NCBI RefSeq assembly: GCF_003116815.1
Contig: NZ_QDKQ01000034.1
Location: 62,001 to 126,000 of the forward strand
Reading direction: 5' to 3'
DNA from: Caulobacter endophyticus
GTDB lineage: Bacteria > Pseudomonadota > Alphaproteobacteria > Caulobacterales > Caulobacteraceae
Length of the DNA stretch: 64,000 nt
The position numbers and the translations under genes were made by a program. Of this stretch, positions 45,748-55,179 are shown one piece after another (within the stretch, counting starts at the first letter, position 1; each line of letters starts with the position of its first letter). Under the pieces are notes generated by a model. It made no database searches. It saw only the letters and a program-made list of their open reading frames with translations, and was not told the origin of the DNA.

Positions 45748-48042
45748 ATGGGCCAGGGACCGCTGATCGACCGCCGCGCGCTACTGGCCGCCGGAGCCGC
45801 CCTTGGCCTGGCCCCCGTCCTGCCTGCGCTCGCCGCCGGCCAGGACGCCCGCGTTCGCGACCTCCTCAGGCAAATGACCCTGGACGAGAAGATCGGCCAG
45901 ACCCACCAGCCGGCCGGCGGCCGCCAGAAGGCGCTCAATTCCAAGATCGACGCGACCGCCCTCGACCTCGTCCGCAAGGGCGGCGTCGGCTCCTACCTGC
46001 ACGTGGCCGGCGCGGCTTTCCTGCGCGAACTGCAGCGCACGGCCGTCGAGGAGTCGCGGCTGAAGATCCCGCTGCTGTTCGCCATCGACGTGGTGCACGG
46101 TTTCCGCACCCTCTACCCCGTGCCCCTGGCCATGGCCGCGACCTTCGATCCGGAGATTGTCCGCGCCACCGCCCGCATGGCGGCCGTGGAGACCGCCGTC
46201 AGCGGCCTGCACTGGACCTTCGCGCCGATGGTCGACATAGCCCGCGACCCACGCTGGGGCCGCATCGTCGAGGGGGCCGGCGAGGATCCCTATCTCGGAT
46301 CGGTCATGGCTGCGGCCCAGGTGCGCGGCTTCCAGGGCGAGGGGCTGGCCGGAAAAGACTCCATCCTGGCCTGCGCCAAGCACTTCGGGGCTTATGGCGC
46401 GGCGGCCGGCGGGCGCGACTACGACAGCGCCGAGCTGTCGGACCGTACGCTGAACGAGGTCTATCTGCCGCCCTTTCATGCTGCCGCCAAAGCGGGCGCC
46501 GGCACGATGATGACCGCCTTCAACGACCTCAACGGCGAGCCCACCACCGCCAACGCCGCCCTCGTGCGCGGCGTGCTCAAGACCCAGTGGACCTGGCCGG
46601 GCCTGGTGGTCAGCGACTGGAACGCCATCCTGGAACTGATCAATCACGGCGTCGCCGAAACCCCGGTCCAGGCCGCCGCCTTGGCGCTGAAGGCCGGGGT
46701 CGACATGGATATGGCCAGCGGCGTCTACGCCGCTCACCTGAAGACCGCGATCGCGCAGGATCCGTCCCTGCTGCCGCTGCTCGACCAGGCGGTGACCCGG
46801 ATCCTGACCGCCAAGATGCGGCTTGGCCTATTCGACGATCCGTATCGCTTCGGCGACCCCGAGCGCGAGAAGACCATCTTCGCCGGCCCCGAGCATCGCG
46901 CCATCGCCCGCGAGGCCGCGCGCAAGGCCGTGGTGCTGCTGAAGAACGATGGCGGCCTGCTGCCCATCGCGCCGACCGCCAGGAAGATCGCCGTCGTCGG
47001 CGCCCTGGCGACCGACAGCCTCTCGCAGCTCGGCTCGTGGAAGGCGCGCGGCCAGGTCGCCGACGTCGCCCCTCTGCTGCCGGCGCTGAAGGCCGCGGCC
47101 CCGGCCGGGACCGAGATCGTCCATGTCGCCGGCGCCGGCCCGCGCAGCGACGACGAGACGGGGATCCCCGCCGCCGTCGAGGCCGCCAGGGCCGCCGACC
47201 TCGTGCTGCTGATGGTCGGCGAAGATTTCGACCACAGCGGCGAGTCCCGCAGCCGCTCCGACCTTTCCCTGCCCGGCGCGCAGGGCGCCCTGGCCCGCGC
47301 GGTGCTGGCGACCGGAAAGCCAGTGGTCGTGCTGCTGCCGTCGGGCCGCCCGCTGGTCGCGCCGGAGGTGCTGGAAAAGGCCCCCGCGGTGCTGGCCACC
47401 TGGTTCCTCGGCGTCGAGGCCGGTCCAGCCCTGGCCGACATCCTGTTCGGCAAGTCAGCGCCCGGCGGCCGCCTGCCCGTCGGCTTTCCGCGCGCCACGG
47501 GCCAGTCGCCGACCTACTACGCTCATGTCCCCACCGGACGCCCGGCCGATCCGGATCTCGCCAAGGACACCGTCCGCTACCACGACGTCGACATCGGCCC
47601 GCTGTTTCCCTTCGGCCATGGCCTCAGCTACGCGGCCTTCGCCTACTCGGACCTGGCTCTGGACCGCGAGAGCATCGCCCCGACCGGCGCGGTGAAGGTG
47701 TCGATGACGCTGACCAATACAGGCGCGCTCGAGGCCGACGAGGTGGTCCAGCTCTATGTGCGCGATCCGCTCGCCAGCGTCGCCCGGCCTGTGAAGGAGC
47801 TGCGCGGCTTCGTCCGCGTGACCCTGAAGCCCGGCGAGAAGCGGCGCGTGACCTTCACCCTGTCCGCCGCCCAGCTGGCGATCTGGAGCCCGGACGGCTG
47901 GCGGATCGAGGCGGGCAAGGTCGAGGTGATGGTCGGCTCGTCCTCGGCCGATATCCGCCTTCGCGGCGCCTTTACGATCGCTGCTTCGGGCAAGGGACGC
48001 GATCCCGCCGCCGCCATCCTGACGCCCGTCGGCTTGGCCTGA
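45748..48042 (+). CDS. Glycoside hydrolase family 3 beta-glucosidase (BglX-like)
   Basis: A 764-residue exported GH3 enzyme, paralogous to the one ending at 42757. The leader is IDRRALLAAGAALGLAPVLPALAA (7-30, Tat-like). Domain 1 has MTLDEKIGQTHQPAGGRQ (43-60), AIDVVHGFRTLYPVPLA, HWTFAPMVDIARDPRWGR (155-172), KHFGAYGA (211-218) and nucleophile VVSDWN with Asp290. GEDFDHSGESRSRSDLSL in domain 2 should hold the acid/base (HSGE). A fibronectin-III-like end follows (LTNTGALEADEVVQLYVRD). A strong LacI palindrome precedes it. Confidence 0.92.
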   Translation: MGQGPLIDRRALLAAGAALGLAPVLPALAAGQDARVRDLLRQMTLDEKIGQTHQPAGGRQKALNSKIDATALDLVRKGGVGSYLHVAGAAFLRELQRTAVEESRLKIPLLFAIDVVHGFRTLYPVPLAMAATFDPEIVRATARMAAVETAVSGLHWTFAPMVDIARDPRWGRIVEGAGEDPYLGSVMAAAQVRGFQGEGLAGKDSILACAKHFGAYGAAAGGRDYDSAELSDRTLNEVYLPPFHAAAKAGAGTMMTAFNDLNGEPTTANAALVRGVLKTQWTWPGLVVSDWNAILELINHGVAETPVQAAALALKAGVDMDMASGVYAAHLKTAIAQDPSLLPLLDQAVTRILTAKMRLGLFDDPYRFGDPEREKTIFAGPEHRAIAREAARKAVVLLKNDGGLLPIAPTARKIAVVGALATDSLSQLGSWKARGQVADVAPLLPALKAAAPAGTEIVHVAGAGPRSDDETGIPAAVEAARAADLVLLMVGEDFDHSGESRSRSDLSLPGAQGALARAVLATGKPVVVLLPSGRPLVAPEVLEKAPAVLATWFLGVEAGPALADILFGKSAPGGRLPVGFPRATGQSPTYYAHVPTGRPADPDLAKDTVRYHDVDIGPLFPFGHGLSYAAFAYSDLALDRESIAPTGAVKVSMTLTNTGALEADEVVQLYVRDPLASVARPVKELRGFVRVTLKPGEKRRVTFTLSAAQLAIWSPDGWRIEAGKVEVMVGSSSADIRLRGAFTIAASGKGRDPAAAILTPVGLA

Positions 48043-48049
48043 GCGGCGC

Positions 48050-48718
48050 CTAGCCCTCGGCCGCCCATTCGGCGCGGCGTTTCAGCTCGGCCTCGCTGGG
48101 ATCGGGCAGCAGGAACGAGCCGGTCTCCACCTCGCCCGCGCGAACGTAGCGGTTGGCCACCACCCCGGGATCGGTGAGGATCGAGCCGGTCAGGGTCCAG
48201 GCCCCGGGCGCACCGGCGGTGGCGAACAGGCGCTTGCCGCCGCCCAGCACCACCGGGAAGACGAACAGGTTCATCTCGTCGACCAGGCCGGCGGCCAGCA
48301 GGGCGTGCAGCAGGTTGGTCGAACCCTGGGTCAGAAGGTCGGGACCATCCTCATCCTTCATCCGCCGCACGCCCTCGACCGCGTCGGGACCCAGGATGCG
48401 GCTGTTCTCCCAGGGCAGCGTCCGCTCGGGATAGCGGGTGGCCACATGCTTGGTCGCCGCGCCGAAGCGCTTGGCGATCGGGTCTTCCGGGTCCTGGTAG
48501 GGCCAGTGGGCGGCGAAGATGTCGTAGGTCCTGCGGCCCAGCAGCAGGTCGAAGGGCTTTTCGAACTGCGCCATGATCGCCCCGCCCAGCACCGGGTCGG
48601 AATAGGGCACGATCCAGCCGCCGAACCGAAAGCCGCCCGTGGGATCCTCCTCGGGTCCGCCCGGCGCCTGCATCACCCCGTCCAGGCTGACGAACGCCCC
48701 GACGATCAGTTTCCTCAT
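48050..48718 (-). CDS. Dihydrofolate reductase-fold (RibD C-terminal) protein
   Basis: A 222-residue cytosolic protein of the DHFR/RibD_C superfamily widespread in bacteria as putative NADPH reductases. The start RKLIVGAFVSLDGVMQAPGG, LLLGRRTYDIFAAHWP and TQGSTNLLHALLAAGLVDEM followed by GGGKRLF are the family's cofactor-fold motifs. It is not the housekeeping folate enzyme. It ends 7 bp from the convergent GH3 stop. Function unknown. Confidence 0.85.
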   Translation of the reverse strand: MRKLIVGAFVSLDGVMQAPGGPEEDPTGGFRFGGWIVPYSDPVLGGAIMAQFEKPFDLLLGRRTYDIFAAHWPYQDPEDPIAKRFGAATKHVATRYPERTLPWENSRILGPDAVEGVRRMKDEDGPDLLTQGSTNLLHALLAAGLVDEMNLFVFPVVLGGGKRLFATAGAPGAWTLTGSILTDPGVVANRYVRAGEVETGSFLLPDPSEAELKRRAEWAAEG

Positions 48719-48780
48719 GGCTCTTCCTCCTCGCGGTTCCCCCCAAGGACGCCCGGCCCCGACGTGATCCTACACCGGTC

Positions 48781-48814
48781 AACGCAAAAGGACCCCGTCC
48801 GACGGACGAGGTCC
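48781..48814 (-). terminator. Rho-independent terminator
   Basis: GGACCCCGTCC (48790-48800) pairs with GGACGAGGTCC (48804-48814) with one mismatch, followed on the minus strand by TTTTGCGTT. It lies 45 bp past the stop of the small gene ending at 48860. Confidence 0.8.
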
Positions 48815-48859
48815 CTTCGATCTGGGTCAGAGGCGATCCGATGGGATCGCCGCGCCCTT

Positions 48860-49204
48860 TCAGGCCGGCTCGCGCGAATGGTCCAGCAGCGCCTCGACGA
48901 CGTTCGTGTCGCTGTGCACCCGCACCCCCTTGAGATGGGTCTCGGGGAAACCGATCCAGGTCCACGCGAACTCCACCGGCGTGAGGACTTCGGGCACGAT
49001 CTCGTCCGGCGGCAGGCCGGTCCAGAAGATGTCGTAGATGCCGTCGGCGGGCGGCATTACGTACACCGCCGGCGTGAGCTCGAACTCGCTCCATTTCGGC
49101 GTCGACGCCGCGCCGGCCACGGCGATGCTCAGGCCCAGCGGATTGGTCTTCACCGTCCAGATACGCGCTTCATCGACTCTGTAGATCGCCCTGCGTTCGG
49201 CCAT
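48860..49204 (-). CDS. Small protein of unknown function
   Basis: A 114-residue protein I do not recognise, starting at ATG 49204 with AGAGAGGG upstream and ending before a clear terminator, so it is very likely real. No signal or membrane segment. The sequence is beta-rich with several Trp (RIWTVKTNPLGLSIAV, PKWSEFELTPAVYVM, DIFWTGLPPDEIVPEVL, FAWTWIGFPETH), as in a small sandwich domain. The gap to the next gene (49205-49284) shows nothing notable. Confidence 0.75.
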   Translation of the reverse strand: MAERRAIYRVDEARIWTVKTNPLGLSIAVAGAASTPKWSEFELTPAVYVMPPADGIYDIFWTGLPPDEIVPEVLTPVEFAWTWIGFPETHLKGVRVHSDTNVVEALLDHSREPA

Positions 49205-49284
49205 CGCGCCCTCTCTGGGTTTCGCCGAACCAGAATACACCTTAAACGAGCACATACAAGGAAACTCGCCTAAAGGGCGCCATC

Positions 49285-50178
49285 TCAGACCGCCCTTCGC
49301 CGATAGAGATAGTCGGCCGGCAGGCCCATGCGGCGCGTGGCCTCCACGGCCGGCGAGCCCTTGATCGGCGCCTTGTCGGCGGCGGCGCCGGCCAGCCGCA
49401 CCAGCCCTCGTTCGACGCCGTTCAGCGCCCAGGCCTCGCCCAGGCCCAGCCGCGCCCGCACCTCGATCGGCACGATCTCGACCGCCGCCCGCACCAGCGG
49501 CTTCTGGATCAGGCGCAGCGGCCCCGGCAGCAGCGGCGTGGCCCTCATGATCTCCAGGAACTCGAAGACGATCTCCGACGGCTCCAGGCTGGGCAGCATC
49601 AGGGTCAGCTGCCGCTTCCACTCGGCCTGCGAAGTCGGCGCGCCGGTCGCCCCATAGAGCCTGGCCCCCGGCGCGGCCTCGGCGAAGGCGGCGTCGCGCT
49701 CGGCCGGGGTCAGGGCGTGGGCGTAGGCGTGATAGGCCTCGATGAAACCGAAGCTGGCCGTCGCCTGCACCCAGTCGAGCAGCACCGGGTCGTTGGCCTG
49801 GTAGGCGACGCCCGCCGGGGTCTCTCCCGTCACGTGGCCGTGCATCCGCACCACGCCGGCGATCATCTTCTCGGCCGTCTCGCGCGGGCCGTAGACCGTG
49901 ACCATCGCCGCCAGCCCCGTGCGCTTGAGGCGCTTGAGCGGCTGCGCTTTGAAGCTGGAATGATCCCAGACGCCAGAGCGCACCCGCGGTTCGGCCAGCT
50001 CGAGGATCACCGCGGTGACGCCGCCGACGAACAGCGACACCGGGTTCTTGAACACCCGCCACGACACCGAGTCCGGCGAGGTCAGGGCCGGGGCGCCCGC
50101 GGGGGCGGAGAAGTCGATCGCCGGTCCCCCGTCCGGCGTCAGCAGTCGCGCGGCGGCGCGCGAGAGGGGATCGGCCAT
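49285..50178 (-). CDS. DUF2236 (MpaB-like) oxygenase family protein
   Basis: A 297-residue protein of the DUF2236 family, whose characterised members (latex-clearing protein, MpaB) are heme oxygenases. Typical segments: WRVFKNPVSLFVGGVTAVIL, DHSSFKAQPLKRLKRT, VRMHGHVTGETPAG (candidate heme-ligand His), NDPVLLDWVQATASFGFIEA and ALTPAERDAAFAEA. Its ATG overlaps the stop of the acyl-CoA synthetase gene by 1 nt (TGATG), so the pair is translationally coupled, hinting at a lipid or terpenoid substrate. Heme binding is not shown. Confidence 0.82.
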   Translation of the reverse strand: MADPLSRAAARLLTPDGGPAIDFSAPAGAPALTSPDSVSWRVFKNPVSLFVGGVTAVILELAEPRVRSGVWDHSSFKAQPLKRLKRTGLAAMVTVYGPRETAEKMIAGVVRMHGHVTGETPAGVAYQANDPVLLDWVQATASFGFIEAYHAYAHALTPAERDAAFAEAAPGARLYGATGAPTSQAEWKRQLTLMLPSLEPSEIVFEFLEIMRATPLLPGPLRLIQKPLVRAAVEIVPIEVRARLGLGEAWALNGVERGLVRLAGAAADKAPIKGSPAVEATRRMGLPADYLYRRRAV

Positions 50179-51782
50179 CAGTTCACCCGTCGTTCGCGCC
50201 CGACCCAATAGGGCTCGCGCAGCTGGCGGCGCAGGATCTTGCCCGAGGCGTTGCGCGGCAAGGCCTCGACGAAGTCCACGCTCTTGGGAGCCTTGAAGTG
50301 CGCGATCCGCGTACGGGCGAAGGCGATGATGTCGTCGGGATCGGGCGTGACGCCGGGCCGGGGCGCGACCACCGCCTTGACCGCCTCGCCCCACTTGTCG
50401 TCGGGCACGCCGATCACCGCCACCTCGGCCACGTGCGGATGGCCGTAGACGGCGCTCTCCACCTCGGCCGGATAGATGTTCTCGCCGCCGGAGACGATCA
50501 TGTCCTTCACCCGGTCGTGGATGAAGAGATAGCCGTCCTCGTCGAGATAGCCGGCGTCGCCGGTGCGCAGCCAGCCGTCGGCGTCGATGGTCGCGGCGGT
50601 GGCCGCGTCCAGCTTCCAGTAGCCGGCCATGTTGGAACCGCTGCGCACGGCGATCTCTCCGACGGTGTTCGCGGGTAGAACGCCGCCGGCCTCGTCGAGG
50701 ATGCGCAGTTCGACGCCCGGCATCGGCAGGCCGGCCGATCGCATGCGCTTGTTGCCAGCCGGGTCGTGGTCCTCGGGCGGCAGGTAGACCACCGTACCCG
50801 TGGTCTCGGTCATGCCGTACTGCTGGACGAAGCCGCAGCCGAACACCTCGATGCTCTCGCGCAGCAGGTCCAGAGGAATGGGCGCGGCGCCATAGAGGAT
50901 GTAGCTAAGGCGCGAATAGTCGATCTGCCGCGCCCTCGGCAGCCGCACGACGATCTGCAGGGCGGCGGGCACGAGGAACATCTTCGACACCCGGTCGTGC
51001 TCGATGAAGTCCAGCACCTTGGTCGGATCGAATTCGCGCGCCACCACGCCCTTGGCCCCGTTGAACAGGCCCACGAGGCCCCAGCCGGTGCCGCCGATAT
51101 GGGCCACGGGCATGGCCACCAGGCTGACGTCGTCGGGACCCCAGACGTTCCAGTCCATCGGCTCGCGCTCGGCGGCGGCCTTGCGCATGGCCAGCAGGTT
51201 GTCGTGGGTAAGCATCGCGCCCTTGGGCTTGCCGGTGGTGCCCGAGGTGTAGAGCTGCAAAACCACGTCCGACGACTTCAGCGGCGTGGCGGGGTCGGCA
51301 TCGTCCTGCGCGTCGCGCCAGGCGGTGAACAGCGGCAGGTCGGCCGGGCCGCCCGCCTCCATGGCCACCACCGGCGGGCGCGGGCCGTCCAGCAACTTGG
51401 ACACCTCGCCCACGTGATCGACCAGCTCGGGGCCGACGAACACCATCTTCGCCTCGGTGTCGGCGACGATGTAGGCGATCTCGGCCGGCGCCAGGCGCCA
51501 GCCGATCGGGGCGGTGACCACCCCGGCCTTGGCCGCCCCCAGCAGCATCTCGAAATAGAGGTCGCTGTTCTTGCCGACATAGGCGATGCGGTCGCCCGGC
51601 TTCAGCCCTTCGGCGATCAGGGCCCGCGCCACCTGGTTGGTGTGACGGTCGAGCTCTTCGAAGCGGGTCTCGCGGCCCTCGAACGCGAAGGCCACGGCGT
51701 CAGGCCGCTCCTGCGCGTGATAGCGGGCGACGTCCCCCAGCGTGGGCATGCGGGCGAAGTCGACGGCGGCGGCTTCAGTCAT
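50178..51782 (-). CDS. Acyl-CoA synthetase (AMP-forming)
   Basis: A 534-residue ANL-superfamily ligase: it adenylates a carboxylic acid and transfers it to CoA. The ATP loop is LYTSGTTGKPKGAML, motif YGMTETTG, then RTGDAGYLDEDGYLFIHDRV and the C-terminal catalytic Lys in RNASGKILRRQL. Length and motifs suit fatty- or aryl-acyl substrates; no specificity can be given. ATG 51782 has GGGAGGA 6 nt upstream. Overlaps the DUF2236 gene downstream. Confidence 0.9.
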   Translation of the reverse strand: MTEAAAVDFARMPTLGDVARYHAQERPDAVAFAFEGRETRFEELDRHTNQVARALIAEGLKPGDRIAYVGKNSDLYFEMLLGAAKAGVVTAPIGWRLAPAEIAYIVADTEAKMVFVGPELVDHVGEVSKLLDGPRPPVVAMEAGGPADLPLFTAWRDAQDDADPATPLKSSDVVLQLYTSGTTGKPKGAMLTHDNLLAMRKAAAEREPMDWNVWGPDDVSLVAMPVAHIGGTGWGLVGLFNGAKGVVAREFDPTKVLDFIEHDRVSKMFLVPAALQIVVRLPRARQIDYSRLSYILYGAAPIPLDLLRESIEVFGCGFVQQYGMTETTGTVVYLPPEDHDPAGNKRMRSAGLPMPGVELRILDEAGGVLPANTVGEIAVRSGSNMAGYWKLDAATAATIDADGWLRTGDAGYLDEDGYLFIHDRVKDMIVSGGENIYPAEVESAVYGHPHVAEVAVIGVPDDKWGEAVKAVVAPRPGVTPDPDDIIAFARTRIAHFKAPKSVDFVEALPRNASGKILRRQLREPYWVGRERRVN

Positions 51783-51938
51783 CCGATCCTCCCTGCGCAC
51801 CGTCTTCGCGGCCGCTCGGATAACATGGTTTTCGTCGTGACCCGGGGTAAGTCAACGGTAGCGGGAAACCCGTGTTTGGTCGCGCCGCCGACCCGCCCTA
51901 AGCTGTCGACTCGAACGCCTCCGAGGAATCCTTCGTCC

Positions 51939-54461
51939 ATGACCAGCTTCCTCCTGCGCCGCGAGCAGCGCGGCCTGCTGATCTCGGTGATCCTGGGCCT
52001 GGTGATCGCCCCTCTGCTGCTGCTGCTGACCACCTGGGAGATCCAGCGCGAGTTCACCCGCGGCCGCGTTCTGCGCGAGGCCGTCGACCACTCGTATGAG
52101 CAGCGCATGCAGCTGCAGACGCTGTTTTCCCTGCTGCAGGACGCCGAGACCGGCCAGCGCGGCTTCGTGATCACCGGCCAGCAGCGCTTTCTGGAGCCCT
52201 ATGACGCCGCCCTGCGACGACTGCCCAGCCACCTGGCGTCGCTGCGCGCCCTGCGCCAGCGCGACGCTGGCGACCTGATCGCCGGCGACGATCCCGTGTT
52301 CGACCGTCTTGTGGCGCTGATCGAGCGCAAGCAGGGCGCCATGGCCGAAGGCATCCGCCTGCGCCGGGAGGAAGGCGCCGACGCCGCCCGCACCCTGGTC
52401 TCCAGCGGCCAGGGCAAGGTGATCATGGACGAGATCCGTGTCGTCACCGGCGAACTGCAGGCCGCCGACAGGGCCGCCCTCGAGCGGCGCATCGCAGCGA
52501 ACGACTCCCTGACCAAACGCACCGAGCGCCTGACCCAGACGCTGTTCGTGGTGCTGGTTGTGTTCCTGCTGGCCGCCTTCCTGCTGCTGTCGCGCCAGAT
52601 CCGCGCCCGCCAGCAGCTGTTCACCGTCGCCCAGGCCACGGCCGGGCGCCTGGACGCCATCCTCGACAACGCCCAGGACGCCATCATCACCCTCAATCCC
52701 AGCGGCACGATCGAGACGGTCAACAAGGCGGCCGAAGAGATGTTCGGCCAGCCGCGCGAGAGCCTGGTGCGCAAGGCCCTGGCCCAGTTCATCGAACTGC
52801 CCGACCGGGGCGAGCTGTTCATCCGGCAGCTGTCGGGCGCCGACGACCTCTCCAAGGGCGTGCTGCGCGAGCTGACCGGCCATCGCGCCGACGGCTCGAC
52901 CTTCCCGATCGAGGCCTCGATCGGCCTGGTTCGCCTGCCCGAAGGCGAGCGCATCGCCGCCTCGATCCGCGACATCTCCGAACGCCGCCGCGTCGAGAAG
53001 CTGAAGGCCGAGTTCGTCTCCACCGTCAGCCACGAACTGCGCACGCCGCTGACCTCGATCGCCGGATCGCTGGGTCTGCTGGTCGGCGGGGCGGCGGGCA
53101 GCCTGCCCGAGCGCGCCGCGCGCCTGCTGGGCATCGCCCACTCCAACTGCCAGCGGCTGGTGCGGCTGATCAACGACATCCTCGACATCGAGAAGATCGA
53201 GTCCGGCCAGATGGAGTTCGATCTCCAGCCGCTGGACCTGGGCGAACTGGCCCGCCGCGCGGTCGACGGCATGGGCGGCCTCGGCGGCCAGATGAACGTC
53301 GACTTCGCCCTGGACGTCGCGCCCGGCCTGCCGCTGGTGCGCGGCGACGCCGACCGCCTGAGCCAGGTCGCCGCCAACCTGCTGTCCAACGCCGCCAAGT
53401 TCTCGCCGGTCGGCGGCACGGTCGAGGTCACAGTCTACGCGCCGCGTCCGGATATGCTGCGCTTCTGCGTGCGAGACCACGGTCCCGGCGTGCCCGAGGC
53501 GTTCCGCGACCGCATCTTCTCCAAGTTCGCCCAGGCCGACGCCTCGGACACCCGCGCCAAGGGCGGCACGGGCCTTGGCCTGGCCATCTCGCGCGAGATC
53601 GTCCAGCGCCACGGCGGCCGGCTGTGGTTCGACTCCGAGCCCGGCAAGGGCGCGACCTTCCAGTTCGAACTGGCGACCATCGAGACCCGTCCCCGCGTGA
53701 TCGACTCCAGCGAGGGCGCGGCGCGCGTGCTGCTGTGCGAGGACGATCCGGACATCGCCGAGATCCTGTCCCAGGCCCTGCGCGAGGCCGGCGTGCGGGT
53801 CCACACCGTCGGCGACGTGGCTTCGGCCAGCGCCGTGCTGGAGATCGGCGGCTTCGACGCCTTCGTCACCGACGTGCGCCTGCCCGACGGCAGCGGCCTC
53901 GACCTGCTGCGCCGCCTGCGGGCCGACGCCTCCACCCGCGACATCCCGGCCCTGGTGATCTCGGCCGAGGCGGCCGAAGGCCGGGGCGAGGCGCTGGACG
54001 TCGTCGACTGGCTGCAGAAGCCGATCGACCTGGACCGCCTGCGCACCGCCGTGCATCGCGCCGTCAACGGCCACGCCGATAGCCGCCGCATCGAGGTGCT
54101 GCACGTCGAGGACGACGCCGACGTCCACGCCGTGGTCCGCGACGCCCTGCAGGAGCGCTGCGCCATCCGCCATGCCGACAGCGTTCGCGCCGGCCGCGCG
54201 GCCCTGGCCGAGGCGCGGCCCGACGTGGTGATCCTCGACCTGGGCCTTGGCGACGGCAACGGCGTGGAGCTGCTGGGCGACCTGCATAACGGCGGCGATG
54301 AGCCCGTGCCGGTGATCGTCTTCTCGGCCCAGCCGCTGGAGGACAAGGCGCTGGCGGCCTCGGTCGACGCCGTCCTGACCAAGTCCAAGACCACTCTGGA
54401 CCAGCTGGCCCGAACTGTGCGCAAGCTCGCCTCGGACGCCGATTCCAAGAGACGCCGATGA
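51939..54461 (+). CDS. Hybrid sensor histidine kinase, CHASE3-PAS-HisKA-HATPase-REC-REC
   Basis: An 840-residue membrane kinase. A first helix (12-32) and second (about 199-219) bracket a periplasmic CHASE3 domain (DAETGQRGFVITGQQRFLEP). A PAS domain (about 232-340, DAIITLNPSGTIETVNKAAE) precedes HisKA with His365 (STVSHELRTPLTS), HATPase (NLLSNAAKFSP, DHGPGVP, GGTGLGLAISREI), then two receiver domains with phospho-acceptors Asp645 (FVTDVRLPDGSG) and Asp767 (VVILDLGLGDGNG). A separate receiver and HPt gene follow with ATGA overlaps, so this is a complete phosphorelay cassette. Signal unknown. Confidence 0.93.
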   Translation: MTSFLLRREQRGLLISVILGLVIAPLLLLLTTWEIQREFTRGRVLREAVDHSYEQRMQLQTLFSLLQDAETGQRGFVITGQQRFLEPYDAALRRLPSHLASLRALRQRDAGDLIAGDDPVFDRLVALIERKQGAMAEGIRLRREEGADAARTLVSSGQGKVIMDEIRVVTGELQAADRAALERRIAANDSLTKRTERLTQTLFVVLVVFLLAAFLLLSRQIRARQQLFTVAQATAGRLDAILDNAQDAIITLNPSGTIETVNKAAEEMFGQPRESLVRKALAQFIELPDRGELFIRQLSGADDLSKGVLRELTGHRADGSTFPIEASIGLVRLPEGERIAASIRDISERRRVEKLKAEFVSTVSHELRTPLTSIAGSLGLLVGGAAGSLPERAARLLGIAHSNCQRLVRLINDILDIEKIESGQMEFDLQPLDLGELARRAVDGMGGLGGQMNVDFALDVAPGLPLVRGDADRLSQVAANLLSNAAKFSPVGGTVEVTVYAPRPDMLRFCVRDHGPGVPEAFRDRIFSKFAQADASDTRAKGGTGLGLAISREIVQRHGGRLWFDSEPGKGATFQFELATIETRPRVIDSSEGAARVLLCEDDPDIAEILSQALREAGVRVHTVGDVASASAVLEIGGFDAFVTDVRLPDGSGLDLLRRLRADASTRDIPALVISAEAAEGRGEALDVVDWLQKPIDLDRLRTAVHRAVNGHADSRRIEVLHVEDDADVHAVVRDALQERCAIRHADSVRAGRAALAEARPDVVILDLGLGDGNGVELLGDLHNGGDEPVPVIVFSAQPLEDKALAASVDAVLTKSKTTLDQLARTVRKLASDADSKRRR

Positions 54462-54838
54462 CCGACCTCAAGCTCCTCTATGTCGACGACGAGGCCGACA
54501 TCCGCGAGGTGGCGACCTTTTCGCTGGAGCTCGACCCCGGCATCGAAGTGCGCTCGGCCGGCGGCGGGGCCGAAGCCTTCGCCATGCTGGACGGCGACGC
54601 CTGGCGCCCCGACGTGGTGCTGCTCGACGTGATGATGCCCGACATGGACGGCCCGGCCGTGCTGGCCAGGCTGCGCGAGCGGGGCGACGTCGACGGCGCC
54701 CCGGTGATCTTCATCACCGCCCGCGCCCAGGCCGAGGAGAAGGCTCGCCTGCTGGGCTTCGGCGCGGCCGACGTCATCACCAAGCCGTTCGACCCGATGA
54801 CCCTGGCCCAGGACGTTCGCGCAATCCTCGCCCGATGA
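54458..54838 (+). CDS. Single-domain response regulator (receiver only)
   Basis: A 126-residue CheY-like receiver: DD at 10-11, phospho-acceptor Asp57 (LLDVMMPDMDG), Thr88 region (FITARAQAEEKARLLG) and Lys109 (ITKPFDP). No output domain. It starts inside the stop of the kinase (ATGA) and its stop overlaps the HPt start, so stoichiometric production is expected. It could be the phosphate sink or an intermediate. Confidence 0.93.
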   Translation: MTDLKLLYVDDEADIREVATFSLELDPGIEVRSAGGGAEAFAMLDGDAWRPDVVLLDVMMPDMDGPAVLARLRERGDVDGAPVIFITARAQAEEKARLLGFGAADVITKPFDPMTLAQDVRAILAR

Positions 54839-55098
54839 CCACCGCCGATCCCCTCGCACCGCTGCGCGCCAAGTTCCTGGTCCGCGTCGCCGACGACCTT
54901 TCGAAGCTGCGCGCGCCCCAGACCTCGGCGAAAGACAAGCACTACATCGTCCACCGCCTGGCCGGCGCGGCGGGGGTGTTCGGCTACGCGGCCGTCACCG
55001 ACCTGGCCCGCGACCTCGACGATCTGCTGATCGACCAGGGCGACGCCCCGCCCGAAGCCTTCGCCGAGCTGATCGCGGCGCTGGAGGGGCTAGGCTAG
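54835..55098 (+). CDS. HPt histidine phosphotransfer protein
   Basis: An 87-residue all-helical HPt protein. The phospho-acceptor is His40 in YIVHRLAGAAGVFGY, the canonical HxxxGxxxxxG pattern. It is the third gene of the phosphorelay cassette and starts in the stop of the receiver gene (ATGA). It would pass phosphoryl groups among the receivers of the hybrid kinase and the stand-alone receiver. Confidence 0.9.
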   Translation: MTTADPLAPLRAKFLVRVADDLSKLRAPQTSAKDKHYIVHRLAGAAGVFGYAAVTDLARDLDDLLIDQGDAPPEAFAELIAALEGLG

Positions 55099-55179
55099 CG
55101 ACGGGGTACACGCCCCTCGCCGCCGCGATTGGCCCCAGTCCGCTTTCATGCCCGCGACACGCCGCCCATCACGGCGGTC

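Noticed and set aside
50766..51938. 391-codon N-terminal extension of the hybrid kinase
   Set aside because: It lies antisense to the acyl-CoA synthetase and has shadow composition; the first membrane helix begins right after ATG 51939.
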